This document shows positions 44,837 through 53,426 of a stretch of 64,000 nucleotides of DNA, piece after piece; within the stretch, counting starts at the first letter, position 1, and each line of letters starts with the position of its first letter. The stretch is taken from the NCBI GenBank assembly GCA_026414765.1, contig JAOAIJ010000024.1, positions 1-64,000 of the forward strand. The letters are read 5' to 3'. Made by a program: the position numbers and the translations under genes. The notes under the pieces are model-generated. The model was given only the letters and a program-made list of their open reading frames with translations, had not been told where the DNA came from and did not search any database. The stretch is from Clostridia bacterium. Its GTDB lineage: Bacteria; Bacillota; Clostridia; Acetivibrionales; DSM-27016.

Positions 44837-46225
44837 TCAGCTTATATTATAGCTAGCACTGAAGCCGGCATCGAAGCTGATAGAGTTATGTGTAATCACA
44901 CTGCCTTCTGCCTGTACCCATCCATTGGCTTTTGCCCAACCTGAAGCAAACAGGATTTTGTTGGTTTTACCCGTGTTTGTCCACTGCCAGGAAGATGAAG
45001 AAGAAGTATCTGAAGCTTTTTTCAATATGTCCGAATTGCCGTCGAATAAATCTCCTGTTAAAACTACGGCTTTTGTTTCAGTAGAGCTGGGCACGTCAAA
45101 GTTGAATTTTACCGAAAGGGTTTTTCCGGGTGGAACAACGACAGGGAAAGTATCTTTTCTCTGTATGGGTAGATTGCCGTCAGGTCCGTATTTGCTCTGG
45201 AAAAAAGTAATGGCCGCCTTTCTGCCGTTTTCTTTTAGAGCTTTTATTTGCTCCGGTGTAAGATTGAAGTTAATAGCACTGACATCCGCAGGATCAATAA
45301 ATACCGTTCTTGAAGCATTGCCTTCTCTGAAGCAGTATTCATATGAGACATTCATGAACGCTCCCAGAACACGCCCTATATGTTGAGCAAGATTGTTATC
45401 TGCGCTTCTCTCAGGCCATAGTACGGAGGATGCTGTAGAAAGTATAAAGCCAAGAGTACATTCGGGATTGGTTATTGAGTCAAATATTTCTATAGGGTAA
45501 TTGTACATTGTTCCTCCATCGACAAAGAGGTCTCCGTTATAGGTCATAGGATAGAAAAAGAAGGGAATTGCCATTGAACATCTTACAGCAAGGGTTACAG
45601 GCATGTCAGGAGTGTTGATATGGTTTGCGACAAGGGTTTTTCCATAGTTAGAATTACATAGCATCAGGTGTAGTTCCTTGCCTGTCTTGTCATAGAGCTG
45701 CTTAAATGTAATGTCTCCTGGCAGTTTTTTACTTTCAAAACATCCCTTAAGCCAGTTAAGAAAGGCTATACCTTGGAAAAGCCCCATATGTGCCTTTTCG
45801 GGGTCAAGTATCAAGCCTTTGCTCCATATTACTTTAAAAATATCCCATATATCTATACTCCCGCCGATTATTTTACCTATCCTTTCCAATTCTTTGATAA
45901 TATCATCTGTATTGCCTTTTTCCGGATCAAGGAATTTCATGAATGAGGTAGGCAGGTTTTTCTCAATATCATCCGTAGACATTCCTATTGCCAGCAAAGC
46001 TGCCGTTATTGCTCCTGCACTCGCTCCAGCGTATCTCTTGATTTTTTGGCTGACACCCATTTGATCCAGAATTCGGAGAACACCTACATAGGCAACACCT
46101 TTAGTTCCTCCGCCTGAAAACACTAGATTTTCGATTTTATCAGGTACAGGTGCGGGCATATTGAAGGCATCATTTAGCAGATGTCCGGTAGTTTTAAAAG
46201 TGATACCTGAATTGTTAAATTCCAT
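44837..46225 (-). CDS. Patatin-like phospholipase with C-terminal beta domain
   Basis: 462 residues. The patatin lipid-acyl-hydrolase domain spans ~30-320: oxyanion loop SGGGTKGVAYVG, nucleophile Ser69 in GASAG, and catalytic Asp in FVDGGTMYNYP (about 234). The final ~120 residues (after FPVVVPPGKTLSVKF) are rich in Ser/Thr and aromatics and look like a beta-sandwich, unusual for small bacterial patatins. It has no signal peptide. AAAGGAGG stands before the ATG. It would cleave acyl chains from phospholipids. The tail may bind membranes or protein partners. Confidence 0.87.
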   Translation of the reverse strand: MEFNNSGITFKTTGHLLNDAFNMPAPVPDKIENLVFSGGGTKGVAYVGVLRILDQMGVSQKIKRYAGASAGAITAALLAIGMSTDDIEKNLPTSFMKFLDPEKGNTDDIIKELERIGKIIGGSIDIWDIFKVIWSKGLILDPEKAHMGLFQGIAFLNWLKGCFESKKLPGDITFKQLYDKTGKELHLMLCNSNYGKTLVANHINTPDMPVTLAVRCSMAIPFFFYPMTYNGDLFVDGGTMYNYPIEIFDSITNPECTLGFILSTASSVLWPERSADNNLAQHIGRVLGAFMNVSYEYCFREGNASRTVFIDPADVSAINFNLTPEQIKALKENGRKAAITFFQSKYGPDGNLPIQRKDTFPVVVPPGKTLSVKFNFDVPSSTETKAVVLTGDLFDGNSDILKKASDTSSSSSWQWTNTGKTNKILFASGWAKANGWVQAEGSVITHNSISFDAGFSASYNIS

Positions 46226-46492
46226 CCGGGTTTCCTCCTTTAGACAAAATTAGATATAATTTTACAATAATATATAATTATATACAAATATACTTACTAA
46301 ATCTACCTTATATTCTAAAAAATATATGGCTTTATTTTTCAGAGTTGTATTATGTAAGCTTTCAAACAATACTATTTTATAATATAATAGGATTATTGCT
46401 TTGATAAATATGGAATGAATCTCTCGTCTGTGGAAAAAGGCCGGGAGAGTCATACTACTGATAAATCAGACATAAAGGAGATTGGCTGAAAA

Positions 46493-48670
46493 ATGGGCAA
46501 GACATTAGTACTGACGGAAAAACCCTCAGTGGGGCGTGATATAGCAAAAGTATTGAATTGTAATCAAAGTGGCAACGGGTACATTGGAGGAGCAAAATAT
46601 ATAGTTACATGGGCTTTGGGACACTTAGTCACACTTGCTGACCCTGAAGTTTACAGTGATAAGTACAAGTCGTGGAATTTAGAAAGTTTACCCATGGTGC
46701 CTGATAAGATGAAATTGGTAGTTATAAAGGAAACAGGCAAACAGTTTCATGTAGTACAGGGGCTTATGAAACGGGATGACATAGATGAACTTGTAATAGC
46801 AACTGATTCCGGGAGAGAGGGAGAATTAGTTGCCAGGTGGATAATTGAAAAAGTAGGCTTCAGGAAGCCGATTAAGCGTTTATGGATTTCTTCACAGACG
46901 GATAAGGCTATTAAAGATGGATTTAGCAACCTTAAGCCAAGTAGAGAGTATGATAACCTATATATGTCTGCTCAAAGCAGGGCTGAAGCAGATTGGCTTG
47001 TAGGGCTGAATATAACAAGAGCCTTAACATGCAAATATAATGCGCAGCTTTCAGCGGGCAGAGTACAGACACCAACCCTTGCAATGATTGTGGACAGAGA
47101 AAACGAAATAAGAAGGTTTGTTCCGAGGGATTACTGGACGATAGGTGCAGCAGTAAATGGATTTAATGTTCAATGGCAGGATAAGGTTTCAGGGCAGACC
47201 AGGATATTTGACAAGGCAAAAGCCGATGGAATATTAGCTAAGACAGCAAACCAATCCGGAGAGATAGTAGAAGTAAGCAAAGATGCAAAAAAAGAATTAC
47301 CGCCTCTCGCATATGATCTGACAGAACTGCAGAGGGATGCAAACAAAAGGTTTGGATATTCTGCAAAGAAGACTTTGTCTATCATGCAGAAGCTATATGA
47401 AGCACATAAGGTGTTGACGTATCCCAGAACCGACTCAAGGTACATTACAGACGATATAGTGCCTACGCTCCCTGAACGTCTGAAAAGCATAGCAGTAGGC
47501 CCATATGCTGAATTGGTCCGTAACCTGAACAGAAACAAAATCAGTGTTACCAAAAGGTTTGTAGATAACAGCAAGGTTACAGATCACCATGCAATTATTC
47601 CTACCGAGCAGTTTGTAAACCTTTCTTCATTAAATGCTGAGGAAAGAAATATTTATGATCTTGTTGTAAAGAGGTTTATTGCTGTATTGAGCTTGCCTTA
47701 TGAATATGAACAGACAACAGTTAAAGCAGATATTAAAGACGAACTTTTCTATGCAAAGGGTAAGATAGTTAAATCCCTGGGATGGAAAGCTGTTTATGGT
47801 GGAGTGGGACAGATAGATGAGGATGAGGAGGACGATGAAAAAGATCAGTCTTTACCCGAAGTAAAAAAGGGGCAGTCTATCAAAATTCTTTCTGTAAAGT
47901 CCTATAATGGTAAAACCAAACCACCAGCACGCTATACGGAAGCTACTTTGCTATCCGCTATGGAGCATCCGGGTAAATTCGTAGATGACAAGGCTTTAAG
48001 GGAAGCGCTTGAAAATACCAGTGGACTTGGTACACCGGCTACTAGGGCGGATATTATAGAAAAGCTATTTGATACCTTCTATGTAGAAAGAAAGGGTAAA
48101 GAGATCCATCCAACTTCAAAAGGTATACAGCTAGTAGGTCTGGTACCAGATGAACTAAAATCACCTGAACTGACAGCCAAGTGGGAACAGCAGCTGCAAA
48201 TGATCAGTAGAGGCAAAGCAAACTCAAAGGCTTTTATAGATGAAATGAAGAAGTATGCAGCAAAGCTTGTTTCCAATGTCATTGCTGCTACAGCAACTTA
48301 TAAGCATGACAATATGACAAGGGAGAAATGCCCGGAGTGTGGCAAATATCTTCTGGACGTAAATGGGAAAAAAGGCAAAATGCTTGTTTGTCCTGACCGT
48401 GAGTGTGGATATAGGAAAGGTATTTCACAAGTGTCCAATGCAAGATGTCCTGAATGCCACAAAAAGATGGAAATCAGAGGTGAAGGAGAAAACAAGACCT
48501 TTTATTGTGCTTGCGGGTATAGGGAAAAGTTATCTGCCTTTACTAAAAGGAAAGGTGAGCAGGTAAATAAGAAGGAAGTATCTAAGTTTTTAAAGCAGCA
48601 GGAGGAAGATACCCAGATTAATTCTGCGTTGGCAGAGGCGCTGGCAAAGTGGGGAAAAACGGAAAAATGA
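46493..48670 (+). CDS. topB: DNA topoisomerase III
   Basis: 725 residues, a type IA topoisomerase that relaxes and decatenates DNA. The Toprim domain begins TLVLTEKPSVGRDIAKVL and includes ATDSGREGELVARWI. The catalytic tyrosine lies in VLTYPRTDSRYI. LSAGRVQTPTLAMIVDRE and GLGTPATRADIIEKLF complete the gate. The tail holds zinc-ribbon motifs (CPECGKYLL...CPDRECGYRKG, CPECHKKMEI...CACGYREK). Length is normal. AAGGAGA lies 11 bases before the ATG. It is convergent with the LytTR operon, 24 bp apart, with only a short hairpin between. Confidence 0.95.
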   Translation: MGKTLVLTEKPSVGRDIAKVLNCNQSGNGYIGGAKYIVTWALGHLVTLADPEVYSDKYKSWNLESLPMVPDKMKLVVIKETGKQFHVVQGLMKRDDIDELVIATDSGREGELVARWIIEKVGFRKPIKRLWISSQTDKAIKDGFSNLKPSREYDNLYMSAQSRAEADWLVGLNITRALTCKYNAQLSAGRVQTPTLAMIVDRENEIRRFVPRDYWTIGAAVNGFNVQWQDKVSGQTRIFDKAKADGILAKTANQSGEIVEVSKDAKKELPPLAYDLTELQRDANKRFGYSAKKTLSIMQKLYEAHKVLTYPRTDSRYITDDIVPTLPERLKSIAVGPYAELVRNLNRNKISVTKRFVDNSKVTDHHAIIPTEQFVNLSSLNAEERNIYDLVVKRFIAVLSLPYEYEQTTVKADIKDELFYAKGKIVKSLGWKAVYGGVGQIDEDEEDDEKDQSLPEVKKGQSIKILSVKSYNGKTKPPARYTEATLLSAMEHPGKFVDDKALREALENTSGLGTPATRADIIEKLFDTFYVERKGKEIHPTSKGIQLVGLVPDELKSPELTAKWEQQLQMISRGKANSKAFIDEMKKYAAKLVSNVIAATATYKHDNMTREKCPECGKYLLDVNGKKGKMLVCPDRECGYRKGISQVSNARCPECHKKMEIRGEGENKTFYCACGYREKLSAFTKRKGEQVNKKEVSKFLKQQEEDTQINSALAEALAKWGKTEK

Positions 48671-48694
48671 TCTGCCAGATTTCCGGATAATTGG

Positions 48695-49417
48695 CTAAAA
48701 AGCCAGATTGGATCTGATTTCCTGTACATTTCCGGAGGTTATGTAGGCAAAATCTTTATAGCCGGTAAACAAAACCTTATAAGAAGTTTTATTGTTGATT
48801 ACTATCTTTTCAACCTTACTCTTATTTATGATATATGATTTGTGGCTTCTCAGGAATAATTGCTTGTTCAGCCTTGATTCTATTGTTTCAAGGCTTTCAT
48901 ACGTAAAATATTTGTTTTTTTGTGTGTATACTACAGTAATAGATTTTTCCCTGGTAACAAATATTATGTCGCTTTGAGTGACTATATTAATCTCGTCAGC
49001 ATAAGGCAAGATAAGGCTTTCCAGCTTGTTTTTGTCTTTTAAACTTCTCTCCTGAATACTTTTTAGCAGATTGTTGATAGTTGAATATACCTTTTTTGTA
49101 TCAAAGGGCTTGACTATAAAGTCAAACGGTTGTGCGGCAAAGGATTCGATTGCATATTCACTGTATCCTGAAATAAATACTACATACAAATCGGGAAAGG
49201 AATCCTTTATTATTTTTGCAGCATCAATACCATTTATTGTAGGTAAATTGATATCGCAGAATAATATTGATGGTTTTTTCTCATGTATTAGAGCGATACA
49301 TTCTTCTCCATTGCAAGCTTCGCCGACAACTTCAATGGAATTGAAATTTGCCAGAATGGATTTCAGCATTTTTATTGTATATACATCATCATCACATATT
49401 ATTAGTTTAGTCCTCAT
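48695..49417 (-). CDS. LytTR-family response regulator
   Basis: About 240 residues: a receiver domain (CDDD acidic pocket, phospho-Asp55 in ILFCDINLP, KPF) and a C-terminal LytTR DNA-binding domain (IIFVTREKSITVVYTQKN, LFLRSHKSYIINKSKVEKI). Regulators of this type bind pairs of short direct repeats ~21 bp apart. ATG 49417 is chosen (GGGGGC eight bases upstream); its start overlaps the end of the upstream FN3 gene. It is the last gene of the kinase/FN3/FN3/regulator operon, and a suitable direct repeat lies in that operon's promoter. Confidence 0.92.
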   Translation of the reverse strand: MRTKLIICDDDVYTIKMLKSILANFNSIEVVGEACNGEECIALIHEKKPSILFCDINLPTINGIDAAKIIKDSFPDLYVVFISGYSEYAIESFAAQPFDFIVKPFDTKKVYSTINNLLKSIQERSLKDKNKLESLILPYADEINIVTQSDIIFVTREKSITVVYTQKNKYFTYESLETIESRLNKQLFLRSHKSYIINKSKVEKIVINNKTSYKVLFTGYKDFAYITSGNVQEIRSNLAF

Positions 49418-50912
49418 TTTTTTTGCCCCCATTTATTACTTTCATATCAGGCATGGTATTAAAGCTCAATATGCCTGTATTTGAAACAGCATCGTTTCTT
49501 TTGTTTTCTATTTTATAGGAGTAATCAAGCCCTGGAATAATATCGGTCAGAATAAAAGAATGCTCTCTCTTGCTTTGGCTGCTGCCCACTTTTTTCATAT
49601 CGGTATCATTTGTCCAATAATATAATTCACTGCTGCATTTGTTATCTGTGAGCCACATGATTTTCAGCTCTGACGGACTTAATACTGTTAATTTCGGCCC
49701 ATTTACAATTTTTAAATTACCCGTGTCAGTTGTGAAGCATAAATCATCGATTGCCATGTGATATGAATCCTTGGTTGCCATCTTAATGTTGTAATTATAA
49801 ACAGTTCCTGGTAAAAGATCAGTAAGCAGATACCTATGCTTTTTATAGAAATCCTGACATGACAATACCTGAAGCGCCTGGCCAGGGTAGCTGAAAAATA
49901 CTTTGGAAGATGTATCAACATCGGTTTCCCATTCCAGCAGCACTTCAGTAGGTGATATGTTCTTAACTGCAGGCAAGCTTGCTTTTCCGCTGCCGGCTTT
50001 GTAAATAAAGGAGTAATAATCACTTCTGTAGTTGATTTGATTACATAGGATAGTGTAGTTGTACTCCTTGCCAGCTGTCAGACCATTTATGCAGAATGAA
50101 TGCTTCTTCACCGGCTCTTTGTCTTTTTTCAGGGCTACAATACTACTACCTGATTTTACTTCCATATCCGTTACGCAATCCGTCCCGGTTTCATAATATA
50201 TAATTGCTCTGTTTCCAAGCAGTGATACGGCATAAACCTTACTAATCATACTGTTGGTTGGTGTTGCTGTTGTAAAAAAGTTGCTTTTGGCTTTGGTTCT
50301 ATAGGTTGAATAATTAGAATAGCAGCTTATTGAATATATATATTTTGTGTCAGGCAGTAAATTACTTAACCTTACACTAAATGACTTTTGAGGCAACAGA
50401 CCCTGATATACTTCAACATTTGATGTTTCAGTTCTGTACCAGATTTTATAGCTGCACTCGAAGTTGGTTTCCCATGAGAGCTCTATGTCGCTTGATGAGA
50501 TATTCCTTACATTTGGCCCTGTAACAATTGTCAAGGCTTTCTTTGTACTAAACGAAAATTCTCCTTTTTCTGAACTACCAAATTCATTGCTGCTTTTTAC
50601 TCTTACGATATATGTTTTATCAGGTAAAAGCCCATCTAAAATTATAGAATGTGATGTAGAATAACTTTTGTCAGTCATTGTGGTATTTCCGGTATTTTTA
50701 TCACCCGCAAGCCTGAAAAAAACCTGGCTGTCACCCGGAATATTGGTTGTCCAGGTAATTGTCGCACTGCCTGATGTAATGGCAGATACTTCAGGTATAG
50801 AGGAAATTACTATTTTTCTGTTGGAGTAGTTAATAATATTTAGTGATAATGTCATACAAATAACTATTATACAAAAGAGAAACAAGCATACTTTAATCAA
50901 TACCGGTTTCAT
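49407..50912 (-). CDS. Membrane-anchored protein with five FN3-like repeats
   Basis: 501 residues. A single N-terminal helix (about 7-27) is followed by five fibronectin-III-like modules of ~90 residues, each with a W-x-T or W-x-x-D/N strand (ITWTTNIPGDSQVFF, LSWETNFECSYKIWY, LEWETDVDTSSKVFF, IMWLTDNKCSSELYY) and a LLPDTKYIYSI-type strand. The modules resemble the N-terminal domain of purple acid phosphatases. There is no enzyme domain, LPXTG motif or C-terminal anchor, so it should display a stalk outside the cell. It lies within a two-component operon, which suggests a ligand-binding or scaffold role. AGGTAGGA precedes the ATG. Confidence 0.8.
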   Translation of the reverse strand: MKPVLIKVCLFLFCIIVICMTLSLNIINYSNRKIVISSIPEVSAITSGSATITWTTNIPGDSQVFFRLAGDKNTGNTTMTDKSYSTSHSIILDGLLPDKTYIVRVKSSNEFGSSEKGEFSFSTKKALTIVTGPNVRNISSSDIELSWETNFECSYKIWYRTETSNVEVYQGLLPQKSFSVRLSNLLPDTKYIYSISCYSNYSTYRTKAKSNFFTTATPTNSMISKVYAVSLLGNRAIIYYETGTDCVTDMEVKSGSSIVALKKDKEPVKKHSFCINGLTAGKEYNYTILCNQINYRSDYYSFIYKAGSGKASLPAVKNISPTEVLLEWETDVDTSSKVFFSYPGQALQVLSCQDFYKKHRYLLTDLLPGTVYNYNIKMATKDSYHMAIDDLCFTTDTGNLKIVNGPKLTVLSPSELKIMWLTDNKCSSELYYWTNDTDMKKVGSSQSKREHSFILTDIIPGLDYSYKIENKRNDAVSNTGILSFNTMPDMKVINGGKKNED

Positions 50913-50959
50913 ATCAATCCTACCTTTAATGCTGTATAATCTTACTGGTTTCCAGTTGC

Positions 50960-52285
50960 TTAAGAAACAAAGGTTTTTATACTTGATTTTAGATGGTACG
51001 ACTCTTTGGTCAGATTTCCGACATAGAATTCATATTTAACACCCTTTTCCAGATTATCGAGCGTAAAAGAATGATGTTTTTCAAAATTTTTATTCCATAT
51101 GCCGGTATATCCTCCTCCGGCTTTTCTGAATACGATATATGATTTGGTTTTTATATTGGTAGACCATTGGATTTTTAGTTTACCTGAAGGGTCGTTTACT
51201 ACAACAGGTTCGTCAAGTATTCTATATTCTGATTTTGGTGTATTAAAGGAATTCCCTTTTACATATCCGCTAAAATCCTTTTCACTGCACAGTATTTTAT
51301 AAGTGTACTTCATATCAGGGGTTAAACCGGTTAATATAAACGAGTGGCAGCGGGTCTTTGTGCTGCCTTGAATATGTTTTTCAATATCATACTTGTTTTT
51401 ATAGAGTAAAGAGGCAGAGCATTCAATATCAGTACTAAATTCTATTTTTACCTTGGTTGATGAGATGAGTTTTGTTTTTATATCGCTTATATTTATATCA
51501 GGGAGATTTTTTTCCTTTTTTATCTTGTAGTAGTAGGAGATATCCTGTCCGGGTATTTTTTTTATTATCTTATAGGGAGAAGTAACCGCCTCCCTTGCAT
51601 ACTCAATTTTTTTATCAGATGATTCTGAAGCCTTATTCATGGTTTTAAAGGTGTATACGCCTGTTTTGGCACTGCTTCCCAGCAACTCGCAAGAGATATC
51701 AAAGCTGTATGATGTACCGGGCATCAAATCCTTTAGAGTGACTTTATGATGATTTTTAGGAATTGAGGTAGTAATTATCTGGTGATTCAGCATGTCTTCG
51801 GTCCAATACTTAAAGCGGGATTGGCTTTCGAGATCGGTTCCCCAGTAGATATCAACTTCTGTGGGAGAGCTATGATATATTACAGGATTTCTGGTGATGC
51901 TGAATTTATCCGGTGTAACAAACCGCATTCTGCTGCATCGCGTCTGTCCGGATTCGTTGATGCTTTCGACATAGAATACATAGGTTGCACCTCCGTCCAG
52001 ACCTGTAATTGTAACTTCATGGTCTGTCTCAGGCCGAATTTCACTGGCCTTTTTATAGTTGAGAGAATAATCAGTAACGGGAGTATAGTAAACATGACCG
52101 ATGCTTTTTACATCAGTTGACCATACAATGGTTGCAGAGTTGGCTTTGATTTCCGAAATCTTTGGGGGGGTGATAACGGTTATTCTCTTTGCAGTAAACG
52201 AAATCAAACTTATGGAACCTATAAGACTTACTGCAATTGTTACTAAAATCACCAGGTTGATTACTACAAAATCTTTTTTCAACAT
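50960..52285 (-). CDS. Membrane-anchored protein with four FN3-like repeats
   Basis: About 441 residues, a relative of the next gene. The N-terminal helix (KKDFVVINLVILVTIAVSL) is followed by four FN3-like modules (IVWSTDVKSIGHVYY, IYWGTDLESQSRFKY, IEFSTDIECSASLLY, IQWSTNIKTKSYIVF). A less conserved lysine-rich stretch separates modules two and three. ATG 52285 is preferred because AGAGGA sits six bases upstream. An in-frame ATG at 52315 would overlap the kinase gene. The protein faces outward and probably acts with its paralogue and the co-transcribed kinase. Confidence 0.8.
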   Translation of the reverse strand: MLKKDFVVINLVILVTIAVSLIGSISLISFTAKRITVITPPKISEIKANSATIVWSTDVKSIGHVYYTPVTDYSLNYKKASEIRPETDHEVTITGLDGGATYVFYVESINESGQTRCSRMRFVTPDKFSITRNPVIYHSSPTEVDIYWGTDLESQSRFKYWTEDMLNHQIITTSIPKNHHKVTLKDLMPGTSYSFDISCELLGSSAKTGVYTFKTMNKASESSDKKIEYAREAVTSPYKIIKKIPGQDISYYYKIKKEKNLPDINISDIKTKLISSTKVKIEFSTDIECSASLLYKNKYDIEKHIQGSTKTRCHSFILTGLTPDMKYTYKILCSEKDFSGYVKGNSFNTPKSEYRILDEPVVVNDPSGKLKIQWSTNIKTKSYIVFRKAGGGYTGIWNKNFEKHHSFTLDNLEKGVKYEFYVGNLTKESYHLKSSIKTFVS

Positions 52286-52295
52286 CTTCTTCCTC

Positions 52296-53186
52296 TCAGG
52301 ATAGTACTCTTTCATTACTTTCTTCTATAGTGGTTATTGGCAAGGTTACAACTGTTTTGACAAAGGATTCTTCATTTGTATTCATATCTATGGTTCCTTT
52401 GTATTTCTTAACAAGGCTTTTAGTGATATAAAGGCCGAACCCCCGTTTTCTATTATTTTTTGTTGAGCTTCCAGGTGCAAACAGATCAATGCCGTTTGGC
52501 AGGATACCTTTGTTTTTGATCTCCATATAAAAAACTCCATACGACTGATCAATAACAATGGAGATTTCTTTTTCTGGAAGGGTATCTACAGCATCTATGG
52601 CGTTATCAATTAAGTTGCCCACTATCTTGCACAAATCCCAGGGTTTTATGTTAGATATTTCAGATGTTCTGGATTTTATATCTATTTGCATTTTTATTCC
52701 CTTGTTTTCACAAACAGAATACTTTGCTTTTATTAGTGCGCCAACAGCATGAGGCTTTATGGTAGCCAGTTCGTACAACTCGTTTACTTCCTCTACTATA
52801 CCGGATATATATTCGTGAATGCTGTTGAATTCACCCATTTTACTGAGTGAGTAAATAGTATGCAGGTGGTTCATGTGATCATGCCTCTGAGCTTTGATCG
52901 TATTTACAAGTTCAATTATGGAATCATCATATGTTTTTTTCATCTGCTGTTCGTAATTATCGGTATACAGCGTATATGTAATAAAAATCGACATGCATAT
53001 CGGTATAAAAAGGGAGAGGATTAAAGTGAAAAATATACAGTTGTGTAAAACCTGTGACTCTATTCCCCAGAATAAGATTTCATTATTCAAAGAGTTGGCA
53101 AAAAACTTGTACAATACTGCTGTTAATATAATTATTGCCTGTATCAGCTCCAGATACATGATTAAAGCATATTTCTTTTTATTCAA
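52296..53186 (-). CDS. GHKL (AgrC/CitA-like) sensor histidine kinase
   Basis: 296 residues. Two membrane helices (about 8-28 and 52-73) enclose a short outside loop of ~20 residues, too small for a sensor domain. The phospho-accepting site is His102 in KAQRHDHMNHLHTIYS (SPOB_a type). The GHKL ATPase has NLIDNAIDAVDT and GFGLYITKSLVKKY. The TTG start at 53186 follows GGGGTGG. With so little extracellular sequence of its own, the two FN3 proteins encoded just downstream are plausible signal-receiving partners. The cognate regulator is the LytTR protein at 48695. Confidence 0.9.
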   Translation of the reverse strand: MNKKKYALIMYLELIQAIIILTAVLYKFFANSLNNEILFWGIESQVLHNCIFFTLILSLFIPICMSIFITYTLYTDNYEQQMKKTYDDSIIELVNTIKAQRHDHMNHLHTIYSLSKMGEFNSIHEYISGIVEEVNELYELATIKPHAVGALIKAKYSVCENKGIKMQIDIKSRTSEISNIKPWDLCKIVGNLIDNAIDAVDTLPEKEISIVIDQSYGVFYMEIKNKGILPNGIDLFAPGSSTKNNRKRGFGLYITKSLVKKYKGTIDMNTNEESFVKTVVTLPITTIEESNERVLS

Positions 53187-53249
53187 GTTACCACCCCAGT
53201 GATGTTGCGGAATAATGTAAGATTCTAGATAATATGTAATTTACAATAA

Positions 53250-53258
53250 ATTATACCA
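53250..53258 (-). promoter_or_regulatory. Extended -10 promoter of the kinase/FN3/LytTR operon
   Basis: On the minus strand TGG-TATAAT (53258-53250) is an extended -10 element. The -35 position is poor and is covered by one arm of the direct repeat at 53264-53295, as expected for an activator-dependent promoter. The start site would be ~57 bases before the TTG at 53186. Confidence 0.6.
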
Positions 53259-53263
53259 AGAAT

Positions 53264-53295
53264 ATTTTCAATAATCCAGATGGAATTTTCAATAA
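53264..53295 (-). promoter_or_regulatory. Paired direct repeat, likely LytTR binding site
   Basis: ATTTTCAATAA occurs at 53264-53274 and 53285-53295, exactly 21 bp apart, just upstream of the extended -10 element. LytTR regulators recognise direct repeats of this spacing. Autoregulation by the operon's own LytTR regulator is the simple reading. The divergent dehydrogenase gene could also respond. Confidence 0.6.
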
Positions 53296-53426
53296 ATCAA
53301 AATCCATTTATGGAATAAAATGGTTGATTAAGGAAGAATTTGATGAAATAATGTGTTTCAGAGTAGAAAAATGTTTTTAGGGTTCTTTTGTACGTTGATG
53401 AAATACTTTGGGGGTGCGAATGCTTT

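Noticed and set aside
46262-46453. 63-codon minus-strand frame upstream of topB
   Set aside because: It has low-complexity AT-rich content and no ribosome site, and it overlaps the likely promoter area of topB.
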